This document shows positions 51,857-59,884 of a stretch of 64,000 nt of DNA, in pieces. The stretch comes from Hylemonella gracilis ATCC 19624. GTDB taxonomy: Bacteria > Pseudomonadota > Gammaproteobacteria > Burkholderiales > Burkholderiaceae_C. The notes beneath the pieces were generated by a model. That model saw only the letters and a list, made by a program, of their open reading frames with translations. It had not been told where the DNA came from and did no database searches. The DNA lies in contig NZ_AEGR01000093.1 of assembly GCF_000211835.1 (NCBI RefSeq), positions 101,453 to 165,452 on the forward strand. The letters run 5' to 3'. A program made the translations under genes and the position numbers. Positions within the stretch are counted from its first letter, which is position 1, and each line of letters begins with the position of its first letter.

Positions 51857-53501
51857 GAGAAAAGCTACGGTGAGCTTGCTCTACGAAATCAGAAATTCGT
51901 TCGGAGATTTGCTGCTGAGCCTCGATTTTGGACGGCTCCCCGTTGGGGATGTGCTAAAGGCGTCATTTCGTCTTGCCTTCGAGGGGCAGTTTGGTCACTT
52001 GACACCAGCAACACAAAAGCAGAGTTTTTCCAGTCTTCGGAAGTTCAGCGAATACCTGCAAACAGTTGACTGCGGTGTAGACGCGCTCTCAGAAAAGGCC
52101 CTGCAAGGTTTTACAGATGCTCTGAGTAAGAGCGATCGTAAGAATGCGACAAATCAGAGTGTGCAGAACGTCGTTAGATCTCTGCTCATATATGCGGTCA
52201 GGCAGAAATATCCGGGCATGCCAAGAAGTCTTGACGACAACGTCGTAGGGTTTCGCAGAGAGGAAGTGATACCTCGCACAATAATTTCTCAGGATCTCAG
52301 GAGAAAAATTTGGGATCTTTGCCAAGAAGAGATTGAACAGATCGAGAAGCGGGTTGCGGCAGGCACCTGGGCGATGCGAGTTGCAGAGAATGAAGGAATT
52401 TCCGAATTGGGGGATGTGCTGCGTGCGCTTCTTGAAATCGCACCAGGATATGTAAAAAAAGAGATTGTTCGGAAGGCGGTACCGGGCTTAGTGCAGCGAG
52501 TAACGGCGCTCGGCGGATTTCGGTACGTGTATTCGCATGTTTTTTTGACGTACCGTGATCTCTTGCCCTTTTATTTGGCAATTCTTGTGGAAACAGGAGG
52601 AAATCCCGAGGCCATCCACAAAACACCAAGAGACTGTTTTATCAAGCATCCGAGGCAAGAGTTGGTTCTATTTGTTTGGGAGAAAAAGCGTGCGCATCGT
52701 GAGCAGATCAAGGGCTCACCAGTAAACAAGGAGTGGTCGGTTGCCGGTATTGCTAAAAAGCTTCTGGCGCTCAATGAAAATCTCGTGCCATTAGCACGTC
52801 CCGCTGACCGAAGTTTTCTGTTCCTTGCGAGTAACGGTGCAAGTGTGCGCCGTTCGTGTACTCAGCTTTTGCATCTCTACTTGGAAGAATTTCGAGACAA
52901 GCATGGGCTGGAGCGTTTCACATTCAGGCAATTCCGGGATGCGCTGGCTGAAGAAGCTTATCTCTTTGGATCAGTTGACGCCGCGCAACAAAAACTAAAT
53001 CATCGTAGCGCCCAGACGACAAAAATTTACCTGAACACACCGGCCATCCGAGCAGCCAATGAAAAAATCATTGTGCAGTTTTCAGGACTGATCGAGAGCA
53101 GTGCGAGATCTATAAGCACCTCGCCGAAGCGAGAGAGCCATATGCCCGAGACTGGGCCATTCAACACAGTGTTCGGGTTTGGTTGTAAAGACCCACTAGG
53201 TGGGATCGCTGTCGGATCTCAAAAAGGAAAGGTCTGCGAGCAGTTCTTTGGCTGCGGTACGTGTCCCGGTGCAATTATTTTGCTGGATGACCCAACGAAC
53301 ATTGCAAAGCTACTTGCTACGGTTGCTCATCTGAAAAAGGAGCGGAGCCGCGCTTTGAGAGAAGGATGGAGTCTGCGCTTCGAGAAACTTTGGGAGCCAA
53401 CGCTGCAGGTAATTGAGCGCGACCTTTTGCCAAAAGTTACCCCTGAAATATTGAGACTGGCTTCTGAACGGATTGTTCCAGCCCTGCCGAGACTGGAATA
53501 A
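51840..53501 (+). CDS. Tyrosine recombinase 2 of a trio (TnpB-like), atypical active site
   Basis: Protein of 553 residues related to phage integrases. The C-terminal part has FTFRQFRDALAEEAYLFGS (R363-x-x-R366 in place of H-x-x-R), H388 in KLNHRS and the Tyr Y397 in TTKIYLNTP. The first catalytic Arg is replaced: the TGLRxGE region reads TGGNPEAIHK (N255). After the Tyr come a serine-rich spacer and a Cys-rich stretch (GFGCKDPLGG, CEQFFGCGTCPG) that could bind zinc. It overlaps the first gene by 17 bp and is followed by the third after 2 bp, so all are co-translated. Confidence 0.88.
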   Translation: MANRLERKATVSLLYEIRNSFGDLLLSLDFGRLPVGDVLKASFRLAFEGQFGHLTPATQKQSFSSLRKFSEYLQTVDCGVDALSEKALQGFTDALSKSDRKNATNQSVQNVVRSLLIYAVRQKYPGMPRSLDDNVVGFRREEVIPRTIISQDLRRKIWDLCQEEIEQIEKRVAAGTWAMRVAENEGISELGDVLRALLEIAPGYVKKEIVRKAVPGLVQRVTALGGFRYVYSHVFLTYRDLLPFYLAILVETGGNPEAIHKTPRDCFIKHPRQELVLFVWEKKRAHREQIKGSPVNKEWSVAGIAKKLLALNENLVPLARPADRSFLFLASNGASVRRSCTQLLHLYLEEFRDKHGLERFTFRQFRDALAEEAYLFGSVDAAQQKLNHRSAQTTKIYLNTPAIRAANEKIIVQFSGLIESSARSISTSPKRESHMPETGPFNTVFGFGCKDPLGGIAVGSQKGKVCEQFFGCGTCPGAIILLDDPTNIAKLLATVAHLKKERSRALREGWSLRFEKLWEPTLQVIERDLLPKVTPEILRLASERIVPALPRLE

Positions 53502-53503
53502 AT

Positions 53504-55279
53504 ATGCTTGAGCGTACTTATGAGAGTCGAACGCCAACCGTTTGGAAACTGGCTGCACATCCTCAAGGGCGGCCAGTGGAAATTTTGCGCTGGGACAAGT
53601 TTTTTCCCACCGAGATTGGAGACAAAAGCCAACGTGAACAGCTGCGTGAGCAGTGCCAAAGCTTCTTAGATGCTTGGGTACTCAAGATAGGGCAATCTGG
53701 TAAACCGCCCAGCCCTGCTACTGTCTACTGTCAATTCGCGCGCATGCGAACTTTTGTCCGTTGGATGATCGCGAACAAGATTTGGTCATTTTCGAAGCTC
53801 GCACCAGAACATATTGAGGCGTTTTTCCGCACGCTGGTCACAAGTAAAGAGGAAGGCGGTTCTGGAGTAACCCGCGGTGGCACATTGAGAATGTACGTGT
53901 CTTTTCTTGGATACCTTTGGACATTGCGCGGCCATATCCCGCGCGCCGTTCGATTTGACACGCGTGAGGTGGCAACGGCGCTTAAGAGGCGCCTCGTAAC
54001 GGAAGATGGAGATGGGTGGAAACCGCTAGAAGAGACGGCTTGTCTCGAATTGCTGCGTGACGCGATTTACTGGGTGGAGGAGGTCGCTCCCGACGTTAAG
54101 ACACTCATTCAATTTATCTATGAACGCAGGGGGAAGGTGGTTGCAAAAACAAAAGCGAAACGAACCCAAATACTCCGAGAGATTTATGAGGAGATGGCTG
54201 AGACTGAAGCCTACAAAAGAGTTGAGCATTACCTAGGTCGCAATTTCGAGACCAAATCACTCCTTGTTCGAAATGCCTATCGAATGACGTTTGGGGCAGC
54301 ACTAGTGGCGATCTTTGGGCTTGTTGGATTGCGTTCTGGAGAGGTAATGTGTCTTGCTCGTGAGTGCATCAGCGAAGATGGAAGCAGCGGGGAGAAGATG
54401 TTTCGTCTCCGCTCGATCGAGTCCAAAAGACATCGATATCGCACCTGGGCGACGAGCCGTACCGTACGCGATGCGGTCGAAGCAATCCACTGGATGCTTC
54501 CTTGGGGCGAATCTGGTGACCAGAGATTGCTTCAGGTCTTTGGTGGCAATACGCCAGTGCCTCTACTTGGACGAAAGACTCGTCCAATGCCACAAGAATC
54601 GATCAATAAGCTGCTTAACCAATTCGCAAGCAGTCCTCATCGGAAATCTCCCCTCAATGAGTCGGTATATCCCCATCGATTCAGACACTCATTCGCCAGG
54701 TTTGTGATGAGACGCGATAAACGCGCCCTAGGGGCACTTGCTGAGCACTATGGGCATGTGTTTCGCTGGATCACAGATCAGGTTTATGCCTCCGGCCGAG
54801 ATCGGAGCATGCTCTTGATGCTTGAAGATGCCGAGCTTAACGATATGCGTGAGGGCTATCGCAGGCTTCTTACCGCGACGGCCGTAGCTGGTAAGGGCGC
54901 AGAACAACTTGAACTCATGAGGCAAGAAGTTGCAAGCGGAAAATTTCAGGGGAAAGCCAGTATGGAGGCGATGATTGAAGCGCAAATCAAGCGCGGCATT
55001 CTCAAGCTGGCTCCATGCAGCTGGGGGTACTGTGCCTATGAGCAAAGTCTTTCGGCGTGCAGAGGCACTCAGCACCGTCCAAATGATGTGACACGGAATC
55101 CTGCACTGTGTGCTTCCTGCTCCAACTTCCTCGTGACATCGGAACACAAATCTTTCTGGGAAGAGCGCTATCAGCAAGATGAGGAGTTTCTCAAGCGAGA
55201 AAATATTCCTGAACAGTCGAGACTCTTTGTTGAATCTAGGATAAAGGTTTCGGGAGAAATTTTGAGGAAATTGATCTAG
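53504..55279 (+). CDS. Tyrosine recombinase 3 of a trio
   Basis: Recombinase of 591 residues with a complete catalytic set: R277 (GLVGLRSGEV), H391 and R394 (YPHRFRHSFARF), H418 (HYGHVF) and Tyr at about 428 (ITDQVYASG). A long N-terminal domain (about 260 residues) precedes it and a C-terminal Cys cluster follows (CSWGYCAYEQ, CRGTQHRP, LCASCSNF), typical of the large recombinases in Tn554-like elements. Starts 2 bp after the second gene, and the fourth gene starts 2 bp after its stop. Confidence 0.92.
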   Translation: MLERTYESRTPTVWKLAAHPQGRPVEILRWDKFFPTEIGDKSQREQLREQCQSFLDAWVLKIGQSGKPPSPATVYCQFARMRTFVRWMIANKIWSFSKLAPEHIEAFFRTLVTSKEEGGSGVTRGGTLRMYVSFLGYLWTLRGHIPRAVRFDTREVATALKRRLVTEDGDGWKPLEETACLELLRDAIYWVEEVAPDVKTLIQFIYERRGKVVAKTKAKRTQILREIYEEMAETEAYKRVEHYLGRNFETKSLLVRNAYRMTFGAALVAIFGLVGLRSGEVMCLARECISEDGSSGEKMFRLRSIESKRHRYRTWATSRTVRDAVEAIHWMLPWGESGDQRLLQVFGGNTPVPLLGRKTRPMPQESINKLLNQFASSPHRKSPLNESVYPHRFRHSFARFVMRRDKRALGALAEHYGHVFRWITDQVYASGRDRSMLLMLEDAELNDMREGYRRLLTATAVAGKGAEQLELMRQEVASGKFQGKASMEAMIEAQIKRGILKLAPCSWGYCAYEQSLSACRGTQHRPNDVTRNPALCASCSNFLVTSEHKSFWEERYQQDEEFLKRENIPEQSRLFVESRIKVSGEILRKLI

Positions 55280-55281
55280 GT

Positions 55282-55857
55282 ATGAAGCGTGAGGAGCGGA
55301 TTCCTGTTGAAGTGAAAGTGCGGCAAGCTGTGGCTTTGTGGCGAGAGGAGCATCCAGATACACAGATCAATATCTCAAAAATCTGTGAAATGGCGGGGGT
55401 TAATAGATCTAATCTCTATCGCACGCACGTAACGCTGCTTAATGAGCTCGGTCTTGTGAGAAGCCCACGGAGATCACCTAATCCATCGCAGAGTCGCACA
55501 GAGATAGCTTTGCGTGAAGAGCTGAAGCGACTACAGATGGAGAACAACTTGTTGCGTTTCTTGTGGGTGGAAGAGGCGGGATCGCCATTAAAGGCTCGGC
55601 ATCCACGCGCCGTCCTACAGGATGTGGAAGCAGCTTCTCTATTGAATGTCACCGGAGGTAGATTTTTTCGACGAGCAGTTCTTTCCTATCTGGGCGATGG
55701 AACTGTCCGACTATCCGAATTCGATTCGCTCGATTCCGACCGCAAGAAACTCTTCATTGAGTTTCTAGGACTGCGTGTGGGAACCACAATGCCTCCGCTG
55801 GAAGTCTACGATGATTTGCGAAAGCGCCTGTGCAACTCTAGTGATCAGAATCCTTGA
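55282..55857 (+). CDS. TnpC-like accessory protein with helix-turn-helix
   Basis: Protein of 191 residues directly after the three recombinases. Residues 1-58 form a helix-turn-helix-like unit (VRQAVALWREEHPDTQINISKICEMAGVNRSNLYRTHVTLLNE) and a short coiled coil follows at about 72-92 (TEIALREELKRLQMENNLLRFLW). Small proteins with N-terminal HTH and coiled coil (TnpC of Tn554, DUF6262) stand at this place in related elements and affect transposition orientation or efficiency. The family match is from memory. Confidence 0.65.
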   Translation: MKREERIPVEVKVRQAVALWREEHPDTQINISKICEMAGVNRSNLYRTHVTLLNELGLVRSPRRSPNPSQSRTEIALREELKRLQMENNLLRFLWVEEAGSPLKARHPRAVLQDVEAASLLNVTGGRFFRRAVLSYLGDGTVRLSEFDSLDSDRKKLFIEFLGLRVGTTMPPLEVYDDLRKRLCNSSDQNP

Positions 55858-56364
55858 GTATTCTGTAAGCTTTCGCTTTCGTTTTTGCGGCGCCCGTTCT
55901 CTCAAGAAACTACATGAGATGGCTCGATGTTCGCGTCGATTAGCCTGTATCCAAACAGGTAGCTTGTAGGCGCCAATTGAATATTGACCAGGTGTGCCGA
56001 TCCAACTGTTGATAGTGGTCATGTAGCAAGCATTGAGTCGGCTGGTTGTGGTGAACAATATTCTTTCACTGCCTCATGCCGAGTCTTGCTTTCCGCGCTC
56101 AATCACCGCCAAGTCCGGTTAATGCATGCTGGACAGTACATCAGGGCTGGACTGAACTATCTGCTTGCTCAAAGAGAGAAGGGCACTATTTCAGATGAAT
56201 CCTTCGAGCTATCCGAATCCCACTTCGGACATTTTTCGATGGGGCAAGCCTCGTTACTTTAAGGAGGAAGTCTGTTTTCTATTGGCGCCGATTCAACTAA
56301 CAGCGGCACTATTTCAGCTTCAGCAAGAGTCGGCCTCAGGTCTGCAGTCGGAGAGCAGGAACAG
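55858..56364. other. Gene-free stretch downstream of the recombinase operon
   Basis: About 500 bp of lower GC without a supportable gene. It has a 13-bp direct repeat GGCACTATTTCAG (56182-56194 and 56305-56317) and a segment CAATTGAATATTGACCAG at 55975-55992 that resembles subterminal repeats of IS21-type elements; no transposase gene is present. Likely insertion-sequence or excision debris at the junction between recombinase genes and cargo. Confidence 0.4.
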
Positions 56365-56763
56365 CTAGTCGGAAACCAAGGGCAGCGAAATATCCTTCTC
56401 CACAAAAACCTCTCGCACAACCGCCAAGCCATTGAGAGCTGCCGGAAACCCTGCGTAGACAGCCATCTGCATCACCACCTCGACGATCTCACTTGGCGTG
56501 CATCCAACATGAAGTGCGGCGTGTACGTGTACCCGAAGCTGCGGGGTGGCTTTACCAAGGGCACTCAGCGCCGCGACCGTTGCGATTTCCCGCTCGCGCA
56601 GGCCCAGACCCTTGCGCGCATAGATGTCTCCGAACGGGAATTCCACGATGTAGCGCGCGAAATCGGGAAAGGATTTCGCCAGCCCATCAACAACCGCCAG
56701 CCCTGCTGGACCATCGATGGCAGCCAGCATTGCGGCCCCGCGTTCATAGCGGTCGGTGCTCAT
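56365..56763 (-). CDS. Carboxymuconolactone decarboxylase family protein
   Basis: Small AhpD/CMD-like protein of 132 residues. The helix with the active-site region is LRVHVHAALHVGCTPSEIVEVVMQMAVYAGFPAALNGLAV, and GLGLREREIATVAALSALGK is the conserved first helix pair. Only one Cys (HVGC) is in the active segment, so it is CMD- rather than AhpD-like (which has C-x-x-C). It is divergent from a LysR gene (195-bp gap) and GC is host-like, unlike the recombinases. Substrate unknown. Confidence 0.88.
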   Translation of the reverse strand: MSTDRYERGAAMLAAIDGPAGLAVVDGLAKSFPDFARYIVEFPFGDIYARKGLGLREREIATVAALSALGKATPQLRVHVHAALHVGCTPSEIVEVVMQMAVYAGFPAALNGLAVVREVFVEKDISLPLVSD

Positions 56764-56913
56764 TTTGCGACTCCATAGCGATATCGACGAAAATTTTCAG
56801 CGCTCCAACTTTCGGCCGCGTGCTCCGCGCAGTATGGTGACTTTGCCGGGGTGAAGAGATTTCCGGTGGTCATGAATGACTCCTGAGTTGCGATGGATGC
56901 AACTTTAGGAGCC

Positions 56914-56935
56914 GGTCATGTCAAATGAAATGACC
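56914..56935. promoter_or_regulatory. Probable LysR operator, GGTCAT-N10-ATGACC
   Basis: A perfect dyad with 6-bp arms separated by 10 bp lies 22 bp before the LysR gene and 150 bp before the divergent CMD gene. Spacing fits the T-N11-A LysR box. Binding is inferred. Confidence 0.6.
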
Positions 56936-56957
56936 AAGTTCGTGATACCTTTTAGGT

Positions 56958-57875
56958 ATGTCATCGCGCTTGGACTCCCGCTCTCTGGCTCTCTTCCTGG
57001 CTGTCGCCGATACGCTGAGCTTTCGGCAAGCAGCCGAGACGCTGCATATGTCTCAGCCACCGTTGAGCCGTGCGATTCGTGAACTTGAGGAACGGCTGGG
57101 CGTGCGCCTGTTCGATCGCGGTAGCAAGGGCGTTAGTCTCACCGACGCTGGTCGCAAGCTGCTGCCCTATGCCCGAAGCATCGGGAGAATGCTCCGGGAA
57201 GCGGAGGCCAGTCTGGCACATGAGGGCCTGCCGCAGAGTTTGAGGATCGGTCTTACGAGCGCTGTCGAACCGGCATGGTTCGGTGGACTTGCGGAACGGA
57301 TCCAGGAGCAGCACCCTGGGACGGCTGTGTCGGTGGTGGTCGACACCTCTCCCCGTCTCGTTCGCCAATTACGCGTAGGCCGATTGGCGGCAGCTTTCAT
57401 AGCGCTACCCACGGAGACGTCTGAGCTTGACGTGGCTGAGCTTGGTCGGATGCCGATGATGGTGGCGATTCCATCTTCACACGTTCTAGCCAGGCGCCGA
57501 ACAGTTCGTCTCGCCGACCTCGCTACCGATGTCATCTTCTGGTTCGAGCGCGCACGTCAGCCTGCGTTCTACGACCACTGCCAACGTGTTTTCGCCCATC
57601 ACGGCTTTGCACCCCGAAAGGTCAAGGAGCCGACAGACCACCATGTACTGCTTGCCGATGTGGCCAGCGGGCGTGGCATTGCCTTGCTGCCAAGCTCATT
57701 TGCAGGGTTGCGCCGAGCTGGTGTTTCCTATCGGACGCTCATCGAGGGTGAGGATCTGGCTGTCGGCATTGGATTGGCCACTCCTCGAGACAAAGAGGTG
57801 ATGCGGGATTTATTGGTCGTTGCCGCCCTTGGCGTAGCCAAGATGCGCGAAATCAAGGCATCCAGGACGGGATAG
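56958..57875 (+). CDS. LysR-family regulator divergent from the CMD gene
   Basis: Transcription factor of 305 residues. Helix-turn-helix: SLALFLAVADTLSFRQAAETLHMSQPPLSRAIRELEERLGVRLFDR. The effector domain begins near LRIGLTSAVEPAWFGGL. It has the BenM/CatR/CbbR-like form of many LysR proteins that control aromatic breakdown. It and the divergent CMD gene probably form one regulated unit carried as cargo by the island. Confidence 0.9.
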   Translation: MSSRLDSRSLALFLAVADTLSFRQAAETLHMSQPPLSRAIRELEERLGVRLFDRGSKGVSLTDAGRKLLPYARSIGRMLREAEASLAHEGLPQSLRIGLTSAVEPAWFGGLAERIQEQHPGTAVSVVVDTSPRLVRQLRVGRLAAAFIALPTETSELDVAELGRMPMMVAIPSSHVLARRRTVRLADLATDVIFWFERARQPAFYDHCQRVFAHHGFAPRKVKEPTDHHVLLADVASGRGIALLPSSFAGLRRAGVSYRTLIEGEDLAVGIGLATPRDKEVMRDLLVVAALGVAKMREIKASRTG

Positions 57876-57999
57876 TGCGGCATGAGAAAGAGGCGCTGGA
57901 AAATCAGCCCAGGATCTGCCGCAGTTTTCTTCTCAGATTTGACCTGTCGCCAACTTGTGCTCAGACAGTGACCGCTCTCGAAGTAGCTCTCCTAATGGC

Positions 58000-58431
58000 C
58001 TATGAGGCTTCAGCCAGTTTTGCCGCTGCGCCTCGCCTGCCCAGTTTTCTGACCTCGGCGATGCGCTCTAGTTGGCTTGCCCTCGGCTTGGAGATTCCCT
58101 TTTCCCAGTGATAGACGGTCTGAAGTGAAACGTTGAGAATTTTTCCCATCTCGGCGGCTGACAGCCCTAGCTTCTCGCGCAGGCTCGCGAAACCTGATGC
58201 ACGAAAACGCAGCTTCGGGCTGTTGTCCGACGTATCAGTGACCACCACAGAAGGCGAGCTCTTGCCCAGGCGCACGATTTTCTTTTCTTGCGCAGCCAAC
58301 TCTCGTTTGAGCTTGGCTATGTCACTACGGTAATGGGCTGCAGCCTTCTTCAGGCTTTCGACTTCGGAACGGATCTCTTTGCGAGCGAGTCGTGTGATTT
58401 CTGATTTCAGAAGGCTTGTAATATTTGCCAT
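58000..58431 (-). CDS. Xre-like regulator with N-terminal coiled coil
   Basis: DNA-binding protein of 143 residues. The first 70 residues are a charged coiled coil (MANITSLLKSEITRLARKEI, then HYRSDIAKLKRELAAQEKKI); the C-terminal part carries a helix-turn-helix LREKLGLSAAEMGKILNVSLQTVYHWEKGISKPR, followed by RIAEVRKLGRRGAAAKL. The start at 58431 is chosen from the family-like MANITSLL start. Probably a stand-alone regulator common in Burkholderiales genomes. Its target is unknown; the divergent TIR operon begins 530 bp away. Confidence 0.85.
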   Translation of the reverse strand: MANITSLLKSEITRLARKEIRSEVESLKKAAAHYRSDIAKLKRELAAQEKKIVRLGKSSPSVVVTDTSDNSPKLRFRASGFASLREKLGLSAAEMGKILNVSLQTVYHWEKGISKPRASQLERIAEVRKLGRRGAAAKLAEAS

Positions 58432-58960
58432 GTCAGTCTTGGTAGCTGGAGTGCAGACGATACACAAAAACGCGGTGGACGCAGTGGGAGCGCAAATCGC
58501 AGCATTTGACGTCTCGAGTATTTCAAACACAAGCCTGCGAATCTCTCCAGTGGTGGCCCAATTCCAGTCAACCAAACATTGAAATTCTGCCGTTTTAAGC
58601 CAGAAAATGCGTCGAAATAGGTTGTCCGTGAGAGGCTAGGCTGCTTGCGGTCAGTCAGGTGCGCAGCCTGAGTGACTCCTCTTGCCGGGACCGGTCGTTC
58701 CACCCTCGATAATCAACGGGTTGCTTCCGAGTACGAGTCAGAAATCGCATCGCCGTTAGTTGCGTCGTTCAGGCCAAGCAACTCCCCGATCAGTCTGATG
58801 GCACGCCATACTTGGGGCAGGTTTGCCATGGCAGTATCCCGTTGGTTGAATAGCTCAAGTGCAACTTTGCACTACGAGATTTGGGCGAAATGCCAAAAAA
58901 CAGGACCGCTTTTTGAAGACCCCAACCGGTAAAATTAATACCCCTTGATAGGAGACCGGC
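58432..58960. other. Long leader region before the TIR-like operon
   Basis: About 530 bp between divergent regulators and the TIR-like gene without a convincing gene. AT-rich sequence near 58930-58945 (AAAATTAATACC) lies just before the operon. A short frame at 58672-58932 has no family similarity and I do not count it. Confidence 0.5.
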
Positions 58961-59350
58961 ATGCCAACTAGGAAGCGCCTCTTCGTCAGTTTTGACTACG
59001 ACAACGACGAGACCCTCAAGACATTCCTGATCGGGCAGTCGAAGCACGATGACACGCCGTTCGACGTAGCAGATGCGTCTGTCAAGGAGCACCTGACCGG
59101 CGACTGGCAGGGCAAAGTCAGGGAAAGGATCCGCCGCGCCGACGTGGTCTGTGTGCTGTGCGGCACCAGGACTCACACCGCTAATGGTGTCTCGATCGAG
59201 TATTCCATCGCCAAACAGTTAGGCAAGCCGCTGTTCCTGTTGAAGGGGTACAGGGATGCGGACTGCACGCGTCCGAAGGGTGCTGAGAGCGAGAAGATGT
59301 ACAACTGGACTTGGGAGAACCTCAAGACCTTGATCCATGGTGGGCGCTGA
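58961..59350 (+). CDS. TIR-like protein (DUF1863/ThsB type), first gene of a three-gene candidate defence operon
   Basis: Cytoplasmic protein of 129 residues with the MTH538/DUF1863 TIR-like fold: KRLFVSFDYDNDETLKTFLIGQ, TPFDVADASVKEHL, VRERIRRADVVCVLCGTRTHT and GVSIEYSIAKQLGKPLFLLKGY. E80 in the SIEYS helix is at the place of the conserved Glu required in ThsB of Thoeris. The protein is a single domain, as ThsB is. Its stop overlaps the ATG of the next gene by one base (TGATG). No ThsA (SIR2 or macro-domain) gene is present. ADP-ribose-type signal production from NAD+ is a hypothesis by analogy. Confidence 0.88.
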   Translation: MPTRKRLFVSFDYDNDETLKTFLIGQSKHDDTPFDVADASVKEHLTGDWQGKVRERIRRADVVCVLCGTRTHTANGVSIEYSIAKQLGKPLFLLKGYRDADCTRPKGAESEKMYNWTWENLKTLIHGGR

Positions 59351-59880
59351 TGCCACAGGTCGATCTCGAAACGCTGTGGAACGAAATCCCGATCAAGGAA
59401 GGATCCGAGTACCCGCACAACGAGAAGTGGTACAGCCACCTGCTCGATCAGTACAAACTGTACGTTGAAATGGCTGATCGCATCAGCCAGCGACGAACGA
59501 CGGCGAATCAGTACTTCCTGGCATTGAACACAGCGATCTTCGGTTTCGTCGGTTACCTCACTGTCAAAGACACGAACGAGCATCACTGGCTCATTGCGCT
59601 CGCAGGAGTCGCGCTGACGTACCTGTGGTACGTGATCATCACGTCGTACCGTAACCTGAATACTGCCAAATGGGCTGTGGTACACGAGATTGAGAAGCGG
59701 CTGCCGATCCGCCCGTACGACGCAGAGTGGAAGTATGTTGATCGCGGAACGAATCCGGTACTCTATCGGCCGCTGTCTCACGTCGAGTCGCTCGTGCCTT
59801 GGATTTTCATGATCCTGCACGCCATCGTGTTCGTGAAGTCAGTGAACTGGTTCACCGTGCAGTCGGCCTTGCGCATATGA
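59350..59880 (+). CDS. RipA-like three-helix membrane protein, second gene of the TIR-like operon
   Basis: Integral membrane protein of 176 residues. The soluble N-terminus ends with HLLDQYKLYVEMADRISQRRTTANQYF, followed by transmembrane helices at about 54-71 (FLALNTAIFGFVGYL) and 80-98 (WLIALAGVALTYLWYVIITSY), a cytoplasmic region (KWAVVHEIEKRLPIRPYDAEW) and a third helix at about 147-164 (LVPWIFMILHAIVFVKSV). It resembles the RipA octameric membrane family seen near TIR genes. It is coupled to the TIR gene and could be its membrane effector. Effector function is inference. Confidence 0.8.
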   Translation: MPQVDLETLWNEIPIKEGSEYPHNEKWYSHLLDQYKLYVEMADRISQRRTTANQYFLALNTAIFGFVGYLTVKDTNEHHWLIALAGVALTYLWYVIITSYRNLNTAKWAVVHEIEKRLPIRPYDAEWKYVDRGTNPVLYRPLSHVESLVPWIFMILHAIVFVKSVNWFTVQSALRI

Positions 59881-59884
59881 GCGT

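Noticed and set aside
58672..58932. An 86-codon plus-strand frame before the TIR-like gene
   Set aside because: No ribosome site and no recognisable protein features; composition does not resemble coding sequence.
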